Shown: positions 1 through 12,185, numbered from the stretch's first letter. The stretch: 64,000 nucleotides of DNA from Brachionus manjavacas (GCA_019054805.1 JAHQIY010000007.1:1865501-1929500); one strand, 5' to 3'. The notes: generated by a model from the sequence alone, not told the origin. A program made the numbers and translations.

Positions 1-742
1 ATTTAGAATTGAAAATTAAATTTTTCGCTGTTCTTAATTTTCAACCACTTTAAAATAAATCAGTTAAAAAAGCAAGTATTATTTATTTACAATTTTAATA
101 ACCTGATTTAAGATTATCTAAGGAACGATGACAGAATTTAACCATTTAAATAAAATAAATTTACAAATTGAATAAAAAATTCAAATTAGAGCAGATCAAA
201 GAAATAAATATAAATAAATCTCAAAATATTGATATTTTTTTTAATTTTATGTAATTGATTTTTTTTGTTGAATTTAGTGAAACATTTTGTGTTTGGTGTT
301 GTTACATTTTTAAAGTTTAAAAATCTCAATTTTTTAAATTTAAATTAATGAAAAAGAATTTAATTTTTGGAAGATTTGTATTAAAATATTCAATGCCTTA
401 AAATTTTCCAATAAGAGTTGACATTCATCCCATCGAATAAAACAATTTCTTCGTGTTTAATTTTTTTAATTAACCTTCGATTTAATTTGTCTCTAGGTTA
501 TTATAATAAAAGGAAAAAATATTTTTTTAAAACAAACAAAATATTTGTCCTCAAAGTATATTAGAAAAATAGAGAAGAAAAATCCAAAAAATAAATAAAT
601 TTACTTAACCCTAGAAGCAGCAGAAGACTTTTAAAAATCAATCTTGCATTTAAAAAAAAAAACTTTTGTTTATTTTAAAAATAAACTCAAACTAATTTGG
701 AAAAAAAATTTGAACAAATTATTTAAATTTTGATGTACCTAC
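1..742 (-). other. Intron or unseen 3' part of the DUF4550-like gene
   Basis: AT-rich sequence after the exon-3 donor of the minus-strand gene. I see no further exon with a convincing frame here. It is most likely the start of a long intron. Confidence 0.4.
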
Positions 743-1683
743 CTTGGTCTTTTTTCTGATTTGGAAGTTTTCTGTCCATTTTTTCATGCAGCTCGATCGG
801 AATTTGCCTCAGGTACTTGTCGCATAATTCCATCACTGAAATTTTGATTGTTTCCTCAACATTCTCATCTAAAATTAATTATAAACTCTATGCAAACAAA
901 TGCTTTATTCAAAATGATACTTTTGGGAAACTTGAATGGCTTTGGTTTGTCGAAGCGCGCCCTGGGCGAACACAAATCTTTGGAGTCCCAAATTTTGACC
1001 ACTATTTCGTGCTCAAAAAATTTCAAAAGACTCAATTTAGTCATTTCCAGCTCGTGACTACAATTTTACCACAATAAAAAATTGAAGAGCTAAATTTCAA
1101 AGCTTTACCTAATGCTCCAAGTGACCCATATTTTGTTGTCATTTTCCCACACTCGGACAACTTTCGGATCAAATTTATCCGGATAAATTTTAACTGCCGA
1201 TTTAAAAGTGACCAAATCGGCTGTGTAAACAGTCTCAGGATCATCAGGTATCAGCTGGTATTCAAATCTGTAAAAACGAATGGGCTTGGGTCCCTCCGAA
1301 GCTCGGGGTCTATTAGCTGAATCACTCACATATGACTCCTTTTCGGACTCTTTTTCGGCCGGAAACGAGGCCAATATTGATATTCTAAAATTGACCATGT
1401 GAACTTCTTCGCCATTTTCGTCCATTTCTTCACTCTCTACACAGTTTTCCTCCGATTTTTTCTCTTCCTTGTCATTTAGAGAAAAATTGTTGTCGCTCAC
1501 AATAAACTGGTTGGCATCGAACTGGTCGTGCTCGTCTAGTTTCTTCTCATTCGACTGGTACGAGCTAAATGTGTCCACGTTGTTTAAATCATTTTCATTT
1601 TTGTCAAAGTTTTGTCTGTTTGTCAAGTTAAATTCGGACTGAAGTAGTTCTGAGTGGTTTTGATCCGTCTGAAAGTCACTCAT
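743..1683 (-). CDS. CFAP92: CFAP92/KIAA1257-like (DUF4550) ciliary protein, N-terminal part, 3 exons, 3' end outside window
   Basis: Exons on the minus strand are 1683-1109, 1057-921 and 868-743. The introns are 51 and 52 nt with GT..AG ends, and the reading frame is kept through all three exons (279 residues). The start is the ATG at 1683 in a CACCATGA context; the frame is open a little further upstream but has no ATG there. Residues 1-105 are acidic and disordered (D/E/N/S-rich). Residues from about 135 form a folded block with YRFEYQLIPDD, a TW..S turn, then EHEIVVKIWDSKD and ARFDKPKPFKFPK across the splice junctions. From memory of the family, this order and these motifs resemble DUF4550 of the cilia- and flagella-associated protein CFAP92; no search was run. 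A donor GTAGGT at 742 shows that the gene continues to the left. An X-box upstream supports a ciliary role. The exact family name is less certain than the gene structure. Confidence 0.62.
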
Positions 1684-1895
1684 GGTGTCTAACAAGTTGA
1701 CTGAAGGCTTTAACAAGACTCAAGAGTACGGTTCTAGAAATAAAGTACAATCTAAATCAAGCTCATGTAAAAGAAATTGGTCTAGACGCGGAAATAAGTG
1801 TGTGCCAGCTAATTAAAGCCAGAGTAGCATGACTTCAAGAGGTGTATTCTAATTAATTTTTTACTAAACTCTATTTGAGATTTAACTTTAGCTAG

Positions 1896-1914
1896 TTTCT
1901 CCGATACGGAGAAA
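1896..1914. other. Perfect 8-bp hairpin with 3-nt loop
   Basis: TTTCTCCG-ATA-CGGAGAAA lies between the X-box and the DUF4550-like gene. It could sit in the 5' leader or proximal promoter. There is no T-run typical of a terminator in either direction, so its role is unknown. Confidence 0.35.
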
Positions 1915-1964
1915 GAAAAAACTCAATAAGTTAACAAATCTTATGGAATAGAAAAGAAATACAG

Positions 1965-1978
1965 GTAACCATGGCAAC
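1965..1978. promoter_or_regulatory. RFX X-box upstream of the ciliary gene
   Basis: The 14-mer GTAACCATGGCAAC fits the RFX X-box consensus RTHNYYWTRRNRAC at every position. On the gene strand it reads GTTGCCATGGTTAC. It lies 282 bp upstream of the ATG at 1683, in sequence that is otherwise strongly AT-rich. RFX factors switch on ciliary genes through this motif in animals. The match is seen; its function is inferred. Confidence 0.6.
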
Positions 1979-2014
1979 AACAATGCTTTTTTAGGTTTTA
2001 GCAAGCGGTCTTTG

Positions 2015-3250
2015 CTACAAGAAAAGAACTACTACTTTGGGGAAAATTTTTTAATTCAGCATCAACTTGATTATTGGAAATGCTAGTCATTCGGACCATT
2101 CATTTAGGAAAATTAAATTTAGTTAAAAAAAAATTTTATTAAAAAAAGAAAAATTTTGATTAAAATATGAAAAATTGCATAAATTGAAATTAGCTCTAAT
2201 CAAAATTTTTAATTTGGTGATAAAAAATAAGCGTCTTTTTGCTTTTTGAAAAAGGTCAAATTATTTTTCGGAAAAATGCTCTACCGATTTTAAGCTAAAA
2301 CTGGATCAATATTTGATGAATGTTTGATGAGCTAGATTTTAAGAAAACTAGGAATTGTTTACACTTAGCTCTTGAAATGGAAAAATAGAAAGTACTGAAA
2401 GTTGGAATCATATGATGTTTAGCTTTTAACAAAGCCACTTAATCAAAAACTTGAAAATTTGCAAAAACTTTAGACTAAAAAGAGAAATTTTTTTTAATTA
2501 ATCTTTTCTTCACTCGATCAATCAATAGCTGTTTATTTCGATAATTTTATTTTATTTAAAAGTTAATTTCAATTAATAAATACTATAGCAACTTTTTGAT
2601 TAAGTAAAATTATGTGATTAACAAACTTTAATTTACCTTTTTAATAGTTTCGGAAATTATAAGCAATGCTAAAAATTAAAAATTAATCTCATGTGTTCAA
2701 TGTATCGCTTAAGTATAAACAAAATTTGTTACATAATTTAAATATACAAGCTTAAATCAAAGAATTTTTGATTTTTTTTTTAAATTTAAAATAACTGCCA
2801 AATATAACATGGCTTAAAAAAAATTTTGATCTTTTAATCGAAATCTAAAGAATTAACACTTTAGACTGTTTTTTTCAAAGATTTGTAATTTTTATTTTTA
2901 AATATTTACTCAAAAATAACTAACATAACAAATTTGTTTATTATAATAACAAAAAAAATTTTTTTCTTAGCATTTTCTTTTTGAAAGAAGTGTGAATTTC
3001 TGCCTAGAATAAAAATACAAATTATAAAAGGTCTTTGGAAATTTAATAGCGTAAAAACAATAAAATAATTTATCAGATACATCTATCAAATTTAATAAAT
3101 TTGACTTCTAATTCTAAATAAACATTTGAGTCTGTAAAAATAAACTAATAGTTCATAAAACCTGAAAACTCAAATTTTTCCAGTAATAGGTGAACCATTA
3201 ATCCGTTTTGCAGAGATATTTTGAAGATTTTTGCCACCTTTTGAACCCTC
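2015..3250. other. Intergenic, no gene seen
   Basis: AT-rich homopolymer-laden sequence. No reading frame, RNA gene or repeat with support was found. Confidence 0.5.
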
Positions 3251-3268
3251 GAGCCTCTGCTAACTAAC

Positions 3269-4640
3269 ATGACTAACACGCAAACCATTCGGCTATACGG
3301 GCTCTCACCAGAAGTTTGGAAGCAAGCAATTGTTACACCATTACATAAGGGTGGCTTGATGCTCTCTCCTAAGAATTATCGTTCAGTATCGTTGACTTGT
3401 ATTATATGCAAAGTCCTAGGGTCCATAATTAAAAAAAATAATTTTAGAGCATTTACTGAAAAACAAGTTGTTCACATCACAGCATAAATTCCTACCAAAA
3501 AAATCATGTCTGACCAATTTATTAGAAACTTTGGATTTTGTTTCTGAAGCAATAACAAAAGGTTTACCAGTAGACATCATTTACACAGATTTCGTAAAGG
3601 CTTTACATAAAGTCTTTCACAGAAAACTTTTGTATCTAAGTTTGATGGTTTTGTTGATGGCCTGATAAATTGGATAAAAGCGTTTCTATTAGAACGTTTT
3701 CAAAAAGCAGTGTTAGGGGATACAAGCTCGAATTGGGTAAAAGTTAACAGTGGAGTTCCAAGATTCAATGTAAGGTCCTCTACTTTGATTATTTATATAA
3801 ATTATACATTGAATTTCGTCCAAAACAAGTGTGAAGCTTATGCTGATAACAAAAAGATCATATCGATTTAAAGGCCACAATCAAAATATAGATAAAGTGT
3901 ACAAGGGGTTAAAAGAGTGGTAGACTTAGTTGAATGAAGGCAATTGCAGAATTGTACAGCAACAATCCGAGTTTGATTATAAGATTGGTTTGAAACCCGT
4001 GAGAAGATCAAAATGCGAAAAGGATTTGGGTTTTGGTACAGAGTGATTTAAAATGGGGCGCTCAAGTCCGAATTGCAATAGCAAATAGAATGTTGGTTTA
4101 AATTAAGAAAGCATTTAAGTTTCCTTGAAGCGAGACTATATAATTATTGTATTGTTCAATGGTTAGAGCGCAACTGGAGTATGCTTTCAGTGCATGGTTT
4201 CCATTTTTAGAAAAAGACATATACAAGCTTGAGAGAGTTCAACGAAGAGCAAAAAAGTTAATTCCAGAAGTTCGTGACTTGAAAATGTTCAAATTGAATT
4301 TAATAAAGGAATCAATTACAGTCTTAATACAAAACCTGGTAGCCGAATATATGAATTCGGGAGAAATATCTATTATCTAACACGTGAACGAATAAAGAAC
4401 TGTCTTCCAAGATATAACTTTTTTACAAATAGAATCGTGAATGGATGGAACCAAACTCCCGAATGATGTGGTAAATTCAAAGAACCTTAATAATTTCAAA
4501 CCAAGGCTTGATGGTTGGATCTCTATACAACAAGAAGCGACTGCTACAGCTTTTCAGAGCTATGCTTAGATAACTTCTAAGTTGCAGTTTAAGCTACTAA
4601 TACTACTTAAGGATCATCGTATCGCAAACCCAGAGTCAAA
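3269..4640 (+). mobile_element. Decayed CR1-like LINE: RT domain to 3' end
   Basis: Translation in shifting frames gives the order typical of CR1/L2-group reverse transcriptase. First comes VTPLHKGG with NYRSVSLTCI (3310-3410). PKKSCLTNLLETLDFV and DIIYTDFVKALHKV, a decayed FxKAFDxV, follow (3490-3620). A degenerate GVP motif and AYADN in place of YADD are at 3750-3850. The C-terminal block VRAQLEYAFSAWFPFL plus LERVQRRAKKLIPE is at 4165-4275. A weak DITFLQIE..GW-type tail ends in TACTAATACTACTT near 4610. Several stops and frameshifts make it a pseudogene. The 5' part (endonuclease) is absent, as expected of a 5'-truncated LINE copy. Confidence 0.8.
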
Positions 4641-4817
4641 ATTTATGAAAAAAAAAATTTTAATGCTTGCAATATTAACTTAAAATTTTTTGTTTATTTG
4701 AAACTGAAAAAAATATTTTGAAACATGATAATTTTTCAATGTTAATTCAACATTGGATACATTTTGTAATTTAAACACAAAAAATAAAACCATTTGAATT
4801 TTGATTTTTTTTTAAAT

Positions 4818-4858
4818 CTGAAGGAGCTTTAGTTCGGTACAAATAATCAAATAAATAA
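4818..4858 (+). mobile_element. LINE family A 3' terminus
   Basis: CTGAAGGAGCTTTAGTTCGG followed by an AAATAA-type tail. This is the same terminal stem-loop as the family A element ending at 25300. Confidence 0.7.
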
Positions 4859-4889
4859 CAACTAGGCTTTTAATAAACCTAATTCGCTA

Positions 4890-5212
4890 ACACTTTTGAA
4901 ACTCGAATTGACTTTTTAACTTGAGTGAGAGATATGTTAAGGTAGGACTGAGTATATTTGTTTCTTTGGGTCTCAGACTGGTGGAAGAAAATAGAGAAGG
5001 TCTCGAATCAATATATCGATTTCTGGAATCCATTGTGTAATTGCTTACTTATAATTTCTTCTCTCTTTAGCGAACTGTACAATATTCAAACATTTGGTAC
5101 TTTCATTTATTATTTCAATTTATTCATATAAATTCTCTTTTACATTTTATTTTTATTTTTTTTTCATTTTTTTATTTTTTGTTTATGAATTTTTTTCAAT
5201 CTGAAGAAGTAT
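4890..5212 (+). mobile_element. LINE family A 3' fragment
   Basis: Degenerate copy of the last coding block of family A (compare 24940-25120). It is recognisable from TTGAGTGAGAGATATGTTA and the ATTGTGTAATTGCTTACTTA stretch. It ends with a worn CTGAAGAAG near 5200. No open frame remains. Confidence 0.65.
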
Positions 5213-5269
5213 TTGTTTTTTAAAGAAAAAGTTTAATTCACATATTCAAGTATCGCCAAATGTTAAACT

Positions 5270-5288
5270 TGATTGATTGATTGATTAG
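5270..5288. repeat. (GATT)n microsatellite
   Basis: Short run of TTGATTGATTGATTGATTAG just downstream of the GPCR gene. Confidence 0.6.
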
Positions 5289-5452
5289 TTTAAATTTATT
5301 TGAAGAAAAACAACTGTAAACTAAAAGTTCTTCAAAAAAATGAAAAATAAAAACTTTATAATTTACCCTAGAAAAAAAATCGAAAAAAAAATCTTCAAAA
5401 ATAAATAAATAAATTTTATTAAAATTTTTACAAATTAATAGTTCAAAAAAGA

Positions 5453-6751
5453 TTAACTAGATCTTTCTGGTTTCCTCATGCGTTTGTAGAATTCAAATAA
5501 AAAAAAGATCAGCAGTGCTCTCAAAGACTGTTTAAACTTTTTACCACACAATGAATATAAAAAAAAGTTAACCGAGTATGAAGTAAAATACAAATTGATC
5601 AAAACTTCATTTATAACAAAATCTAAATTTGAGTAGACATAGTTTTTTTTAATGGACATGTGTATATATGATACCAGTTTAGAGAGCCTAAATGGCGAAT
5701 TAAGCAACAAAAATGCAAAAGAAACCATAAGAAGCATTTTGGTCACGTGTCTGGATGTATCCTTATTTTGTTTATGTCCAGTCTTGTTCCTGGTCAAATC
5801 ATTTCGTCCTGTTTTTGTCTCATACAACTGAATATTCAACGACTCTCTTGAAAAATGTTTTATTTCATACTTTATTGAATTCATGGAACAAGCAGGCATT
5901 ATTGAGCCATTGTTGGATAATTCTGTATTCAAAATGTTTTCTTTTTGATAATTTGAAAGCGATTTGCAAATGGCCATGTTCATTACTGTAATTCCTATTG
6001 CCGGTATTATAAGTGTCAAAAAAGAATCAAGAGTATTATCTACAATATAAACCAAATTGTTGAATTTTTCATTGACACCACAAGTTTCTCGTTCAGTCGA
6101 GACCTCGTGGTCTTTTTTGGGTGACGTGTCATAGACAAACAACGAAAATGAGTACGCAGCCCAAGAAAATACTATCAAGCCAAAAGTCAATTGAAGAATT
6201 GTTTTTTTAGAATTGAGAAAATTATTTGCCACCTGGAGTGGATTGACGACCGCCATAAAACGCTGAAAAGTGAACATGGTTGTGAACGCAGCAGACAGAA
6301 AGCTGCATATGTAGGAAATCATTACAGATGCTTGGCAAATGTATGGTATGTTGAGGATGTTAAAACCAATTCGAGTTATCCAAACACAAGCGAGTATGAT
6401 GTTGTAGACCAGATCGCTGATGGCCAAAAAACATATGAAATAGTTGCTCGAACTCATTTGGGACGAACTTTTTTGAAGTTTAGCATTTTTCAGCATTCTG
6501 TCACTTTTGTTTCTGTTCTGGTCATAGAGTTTTTCTAAATTTTCCACTAAAGTTAAATTTGAATTGTTAAACTGTGTTAATCTGTGCTCAAAAGTAAATA
6601 TCAAAATGGTTAGCATGTTTCCGACAATGCCGATGGATACGATCATGGGCAGATAGTACAAGTTGATTATGTCTCTGAATGATTCGAGCTTGACTTTAAG
6701 GCTGTTTTCGTTGGATGATTGATTACTAAGCGAACTTTTAAAGCTGTCCAT
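5453..6751 (-). CDS. Orphan rhodopsin-family (class A) G-protein-coupled receptor, single exon
   Basis: A 432-residue frame from ATG at 6751 to TAA, with no intron needed. Seven hydrophobic segments are visible: TM1 about 33-54 (with GNMLT, the conserved Asn), TM2 103-126 (FLAISDLVY, the conserved Asp), TM3 139-164, TM4 185-205, TM5 240-262, TM6 338-362 and TM7 378-402. Cys139 and a Cys in ECL2 (ETCGV) can form the usual disulfide. The DRY motif is replaced by FQRF, and NPxxY by SVNFFLY. ICL1 is unusually long (about 48 residues) and ICL3 about 70 residues. The N-terminus has an N-glycosylation sequon near residue 10. It acts at the plasma membrane. Ligand and G protein cannot be read from sequence; its style is that of invertebrate peptide-type orphan receptors. 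A TTTATT (AATAAA on the gene strand) lies about 35 nt past the stop. Confidence 0.9.
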   Translation of the reverse strand: MDSFKSSLSNQSSNENSLKVKLESFRDIINLYYLPMIVSIGIVGNMLTILIFTFEHRLTQFNNSNLTLVENLEKLYDQNRNKSDRMLKNAKLQKSSSQMSSSNYFICFLAISDLVYNIILACVWITRIGFNILNIPYICQASVMISYICSFLSAAFTTMFTFQRFMAVVNPLQVANNFLNSKKTILQLTFGLIVFSWAAYSFSLFVYDTSPKKDHEVSTERETCGVNEKFNNLVYIVDNTLDSFLTLIIPAIGITVMNMAICKSLSNYQKENILNTELSNNGSIMPACSMNSIKYEIKHFSRESLNIQLYETKTGRNDLTRNKTGHKQNKDTSRHVTKMLLMVSFAFLLLNSPFRLSKLVSYIHMSIKKNYVYSNLDFVINEVLINLYFTSYSVNFFLYSLCGKKFKQSLRALLIFFLFEFYKRMRKPERSS

Positions 6752-6759
6752 AATGATTA

Positions 6760-9600
6760 AAAATCTATGTAAAACATAACAAAAATCTAAATTTAAATTA
6801 ATTAAATTTTGATAAGATGTGAAATAAATTCTAGATGAACTAAGTTATTTACCAAATAATTTGAAAATTAACTCAACCCAAATATTGGATCGTATTAGAG
6901 TCTATTTAAATAAAAATCTCACTGAGTCTACTATTTCTTGAACACAAACTTAGTTTTTTTTGATTAATCTCTTTCTATTTTAATAAATTCAAATAAGATA
7001 TATGAGATAAAATTTTTGATGATATAATTAAGAATATTCATTATGATGAAATTTCTCTTATCTCGTGTTAATTAGCGAAAAGTGTGGTGAATCAGGCGCA
7101 CATAGGCGCTTACTTAGTGGCAGAGTATTTGAAGAGATTCAAGAACTGTTGTTGTTGTATGATTTGATTCAAGCTAAAAATTGATTAAAATGATTAATAA
7201 ATTAATGAGATTTAGATTTAAAAAAAAATCAAGAAATAATGTCAATAGCAGCTAGAATAAAGTGATCAATTTTTAAAAATTGTATATTTAAAAAGATTAG
7301 ATAATTTAGAAAATTGTTGTCTTAGAAGATTAACAACTAACACTTTAGCTGATTAGTATTTTCAAAATTAAAACAAATAATTTTAATATTAAAATTGATT
7401 TAATAATGCCGGTACCAAAAAAAAAAATTTCAATTATTTCTTTCTAATTCTTTCCATTAAATTTTCAACTCTTGCTTTTAGAAATGCTCTAAGATTTGCT
7501 ATTTTTGCAAGCTTTGCTATTTAAAAAACATTATCCGAGGTTAAATGGAATGCACTTTACACTTTCGTATTAGCTCGTGGCAAATGAAATTTGAATCTTT
7601 TAATTAAATCAGATTTTATTTAATAAAAAATAAAATAAATTTACTCTTTTATGATTTTTATAATTTTAATACAAAATAAATTTACATTTTGCTTCAAAAC
7701 AATCTTACTTCTCAATCTCAACAATCTCTTTTCCTTCTACTGTTCCAAATATTTTCAATTTAAAATTAAATTTAAAAACATTGGCATTTGATGATGAAAA
7801 ATATTTTGAATTCAATTTTATGAAAAATATTATAACAGTTTCTAAGTTTACTTTACTGAGCTATTAGGCTATACTTTTGGTTTCTTAGAAAACCTAAAAC
7901 TTTTGTTCTGACTTCTTTTCTCTGTTTTTAAACTATAAAGTTAATTGAATTTCTTACAATCTAAGAACAAAAAATCTTCTGAAAAATTTTTTTGATAAAG
8001 CATATTCTAATATAAATTGAAAATTTCAAAAACTTTTTAGTCGTAATTCACAACTAAATTAAACTTATCGAAAACTTTTTTTCAAAATGAAGTAACATCA
8101 TGTCCGTCATTGTTGAAAATGATCCAAAATTCGAATTTTTTTAATTTTCAGTGTTCGACAATTACCAAACAAGTTTTAATTAGCAATTTTTTTTACATGA
8201 GAATAAAAAAAAATAGCACAAACTAAGAAAATATATTTTCATGCAAAATTTTAAAATAAATTTAAAATTAAGCTTTCTATTTTTTTAATAATAATTTTTT
8301 TTTAAATTGATACAGCGCCCACAATTTGTGATTTTATTATTAAAATCGGCTCTACTTGCTATTTTTTAAAAATAAAAAATTCTAATAACCTTAGTGTACT
8401 TAATTTGTTCTCTTTTAAACCCTAGCGTACCTCCTCTATTGTAAAGTATCTCTTTGAGTTTCGATCCGACCTTCTTTATTTTATAATTTTTCTTAAAATT
8501 ATAAAATAAAATAATAAAAAATTACCAGTTTAGAAAATAATGCAAAAACATATCCAATCTTTGAGTCGACTAAAATAGTTGGATTTAGTCGGTAGATCCT
8601 TCTGCTAGGTAAGAAAGTCATGTGGATCGGCAAGGGAGGTTAAGTCGGTTAATTAAAAAAAAAAGAAAAATGGTAGATATCTCTAGTCTTGATCGTCGCC
8701 TAAGAAAAGATGGTCAAAATTAACACTTCTCAATAAGTTTGTAAAAGGTTTTCGACTATTAGAATAGGATTTAAAAATATAATGCTTTGTTTTTGAAAAC
8801 CACTGTTCGATAAGAAACGACATGTCATTATTACCGAATACTCATATTAAATGACATGTCGTATAAATCGAGCAAATACGTTAACTTATTTTTTAAATAA
8901 TTATTTTTATCAGATAAAAATAGAAGCTTTTTTATACTTCTTTTTTGTAAATTTATTTGATGAATTGAAATTAAAAACTGAATAAAATTAATATTCGTTT
9001 AATTCTAGAGTAAGATAGAGAAAAAATATTTCTCAAAAAAAAGCATTCACTTACAATATTTGGTGCATCAAAAACTTAATTTTTATTTGAAAAAGCATAT
9101 GTTTTTTGATAAATAAAAAATATAAAACTACTATCATTGTGAATATTTAACATTTCATTAGTAATTATAAAAGTTTGTTAAAAAAAATTCTGCCTCCGCT
9201 TCATAAATAATTTCAAAATATCATTAAATTACAAAATTTTAAAAAATTAACTATATTAAATAAATAAATATTTTCAATTCGACGTATATCTTCAATTTAT
9301 TAATTTTTTAAACTTTAGTTTTTATTTCCTTAATTTCATAATAAAAAAAATTCGTTTACCATAGAGGAAGGTTTTTTTTGAGTATATCTTTTGGGCCGAA
9401 TTTATTAAAAAAAAGATCTATTTTGATCCTTGTTTGATTATCTATCAAATGATATATAATACTTATTAAAATAATATCAGTTACTAGGAGGACATTGAGA
9501 GTATTTAGGTTGAGTCAAGGTTATGTGGTTTATTTGCGGAATAAGCAAAGCAGATATATGATGCATAGTGTTTTGTAATCATGAAAATCTTTAAAATTAA
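6760..9600. other. Non-coding AT-rich stretch
   Basis: No gene seen. It contains one striking inverted repeat (8817-8862, listed separately). A slightly less AT-rich patch at 8560-8740 is not identified. Confidence 0.5.
8817..8862. repeat. 13-bp perfect inverted repeat with 20-nt loop
   Basis: Arms ACGACATGTCATT (8817-8829) and AATGACATGTCGT (8850-8862) match without error. No transposase or flanking duplication was found. It could be a hairpin RNA or a small relic of a foldback element. Confidence 0.5.
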
Positions 9601-9639
9601 ATTTTAAAGAGGCATTAATCAAGTTAACTGGACAAAACT

Positions 9640-9975
9640 TCTATCAGATGTAACTGGATATCTTCATCAGCTGAGGGAATCAGAGGACCTATTCGGGCAG
9701 ACTATTAAAAATTGTAGCCAGAGGGAGGACTATTTTATCAACAGAATAGTAAACGGTTGGAACAACTTCCTGGGAAAGTGATCAATTCTAGTTTAGTGAA
9801 TCAATTTAAAAATGTGTACGTAAAATTCCTTAAAAGAAGTCTAGCAAACATACATAGTAGCCTAATGTTAAGTTGTATGAATGGTGTAAGACTTACCATT
9901 GTAGCTTTCGTGTAAGAGACTACTCCGCAATTTTTTTGCGATAGCTAATTATTATTTTCAGTATTATTAAAATTT
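9640..9975 (+). mobile_element. CR1-like LINE 3' end (family G)
   Basis: Translates to the C-terminal RT tail pattern, with YFINRIVNGWNNF and a following VNQF-type block, broken by stops. The 3' UTR carries two stem-loops, AATGGT..ACCATT (9880-9900) and CGCAA..TTGCG (9926-9940). An ATTATT-rich tail follows. Confidence 0.75.
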
Positions 9976-9979
9976 CTAT

Positions 9980-12185
9980 AAAAGATTTAATAAATCTAGA
10001 TTCATTTACCGGCATGAATAAATTTAGCTTTGAAAATTATGAATTCTAAACTTAAAAATTAAGTTTATATTTTTTTAACAAAAAGATTCTGAATTCTGAA
10101 TCTCTGTTTGCTTAATTTTTTCAATTTTCAATCCAAAACCAAAATTTAAGAATTTTATATTTTCATGTTGAATGGCCATTAATTTAAAGAGGAAGTGCTT
10201 AAAAAAATAAGGAATAATATAAACAAACACGAGAATGTAGTTAAAAAATAAACATACAAATCGATAAAATTTCAACAGTTCAAAAAAAAGAATGGTCATT
10301 GTATATTAAATTTCTGATTATTTCATTATTTAATAGATACTTTTTTGCTTTGTTAGATACTATTATTATCATTCTAGAAATAAATAAACTATAAACAAAA
10401 ATAATTAAGAGTAATAATTTAAATCATTTCATTTTCTGATACTACGCTAATGAGTTTTTTCAGATCTTGATTTCACATTAGAACAAAACTTAGGAGGTAC
10501 ATCAGATTTATTTTATCTTATAACCGAGGAATCAAAAATAGTCAAATTCTCGTTTTAAAAAGGCTTGTTACATAAAATCTCGAATAGAAAAATGGATTTC
10601 TGGTTATTGAGGTAATAATTTCCTAAAATTTTTTTGATTTAAATTTCAATTTAAATTTTTCCATTGTAAAATATTTGCCTATTTCCTTGCCAGATCATGC
10701 AGCACCATAGCATATTTTTTGTTTAAAACAAATGTGACTGCTGGTAAATGATCAAAAAAAAATCCCAGATACAATGCTAGATTAATGATGCATGCTAAGA
10801 TTTAACTCAGCATTATAAACAAGTTAAAACTAGAAAAATTTAAGATTCTATTTTATTAAAATTATAATTTGCCAATTTACGTTTAAAAATGATAAAACAT
10901 TGTTTTATGTCAGTTTATTTAATTGAAGATCTAGTTATTTGAATTTATTCATCTTCAGGTTTCACAGACAATTGAGTTAATAAAAAAATGAAAAATAATA
11001 CCAGGAAAATTATTTAGAATTCTTGATTTCGCAAACCTAGATTTCTATTAACTTCTAATGGATTTTTATTTTTCACTTATTTAACTGAAGATAGCACTAA
11101 AATTAAATTTCTTAAAATGCCATATTTTCTAAATTTGTTATTGATTCGTTTTCTTTTTAAAATTAAATTACAAAAAAATTATTGACTAAGTATGATGATA
11201 AATTAATGGAATTTTAGGATTATGGAGTTCCAAATCCAATGTTTATTAATTATGTGTTTTGACAAACAATTTATTGAGCCAAATTAAAACTCTATCAATT
11301 TTAAAATCGTCAAAAAACATAAAAGATATCCGATGGGACATCTTACCCTAAATGATAGATGAATTTAAATATTACATTTTGGAGGACTTTTTGTCTTGGG
11401 AGATTTAATTGAGAAGCTAGGCTAGGGATGAAAAAGTTATGATTAATTAGCCCATGAGTGCTTTATAAAACCGTTTATCTTTATTTTTTCAAAAACTTTC
11501 TCTATTTTTAAGCACACTTGTTTTTAAGTCAAAGTCTTGGCTTGACTTTTGACTCAAAAGCAACAGTTTTTAAATTAATAAGATAATTATTGAAAAATGA
11601 TTCTTTTGGGTACTAATTTAGAAAACATCAAAATTTTTTGACCGATTTATTTGATGTCTTGTTAAAAGCTATATGAATATTTTTAAAGATAACAATCAAA
11701 TGGTCAAGTGTAGTTTGATTAATTAATTGAAGTAGTGATGTGGAAACTTGTGTTGCTGATAAAATAAGACTTAATTACTTCGAACATATTATTGCTACTA
11801 CGCTATTGAAAAAGTTAAAAAAAAAGATTATTAGCTAATTAATTTATTTAAAAAATAATTTAGGAAAAGTTTTTCCAGGGCAGTTCCGAATGACGGCGCC
11901 TTCTTTTCAGCTCTCATGGTTGCAATATGATTAAAATATGTATTAAATATATGTGTGCAATTACAGTAGAAAATAATATTTATGTTTATACTTACATTGT
12001 TAAATTAAATTTCTGCTAAGAGTTTGGTGTGTTTAGGATTATAGTAATTTTTTCCCAAATGCTAAAAACGTAAACCGTTCCTGAAATTATATTTATTTAA
12101 TCTGTGCTCCCTCAGAATAAAAATATATATAAAAAAAATTTAAATTAAAGTTAAATAAGTTAAAATAAGATAATTAATAATTGCG
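9980..12185. other. Non-coding AT-rich stretch
   Basis: No gene or repeat could be supported. An imperfect hairpin is visible at 11527-11554 (AGTCAAAGTC against GACTTTTGACT). Confidence 0.45.

Noticed and set aside
817..1077. Plus-strand frame of 86 codons
   Set aside because: Antisense shadow of exons 2-3 of the minus-strand DUF4550-like gene, which has splice sites and conserved motifs.
5755..6538. Plus-strand frames opposite the GPCR
   Set aside because: Shadows; the minus strand has seven membrane segments and receptor motifs.
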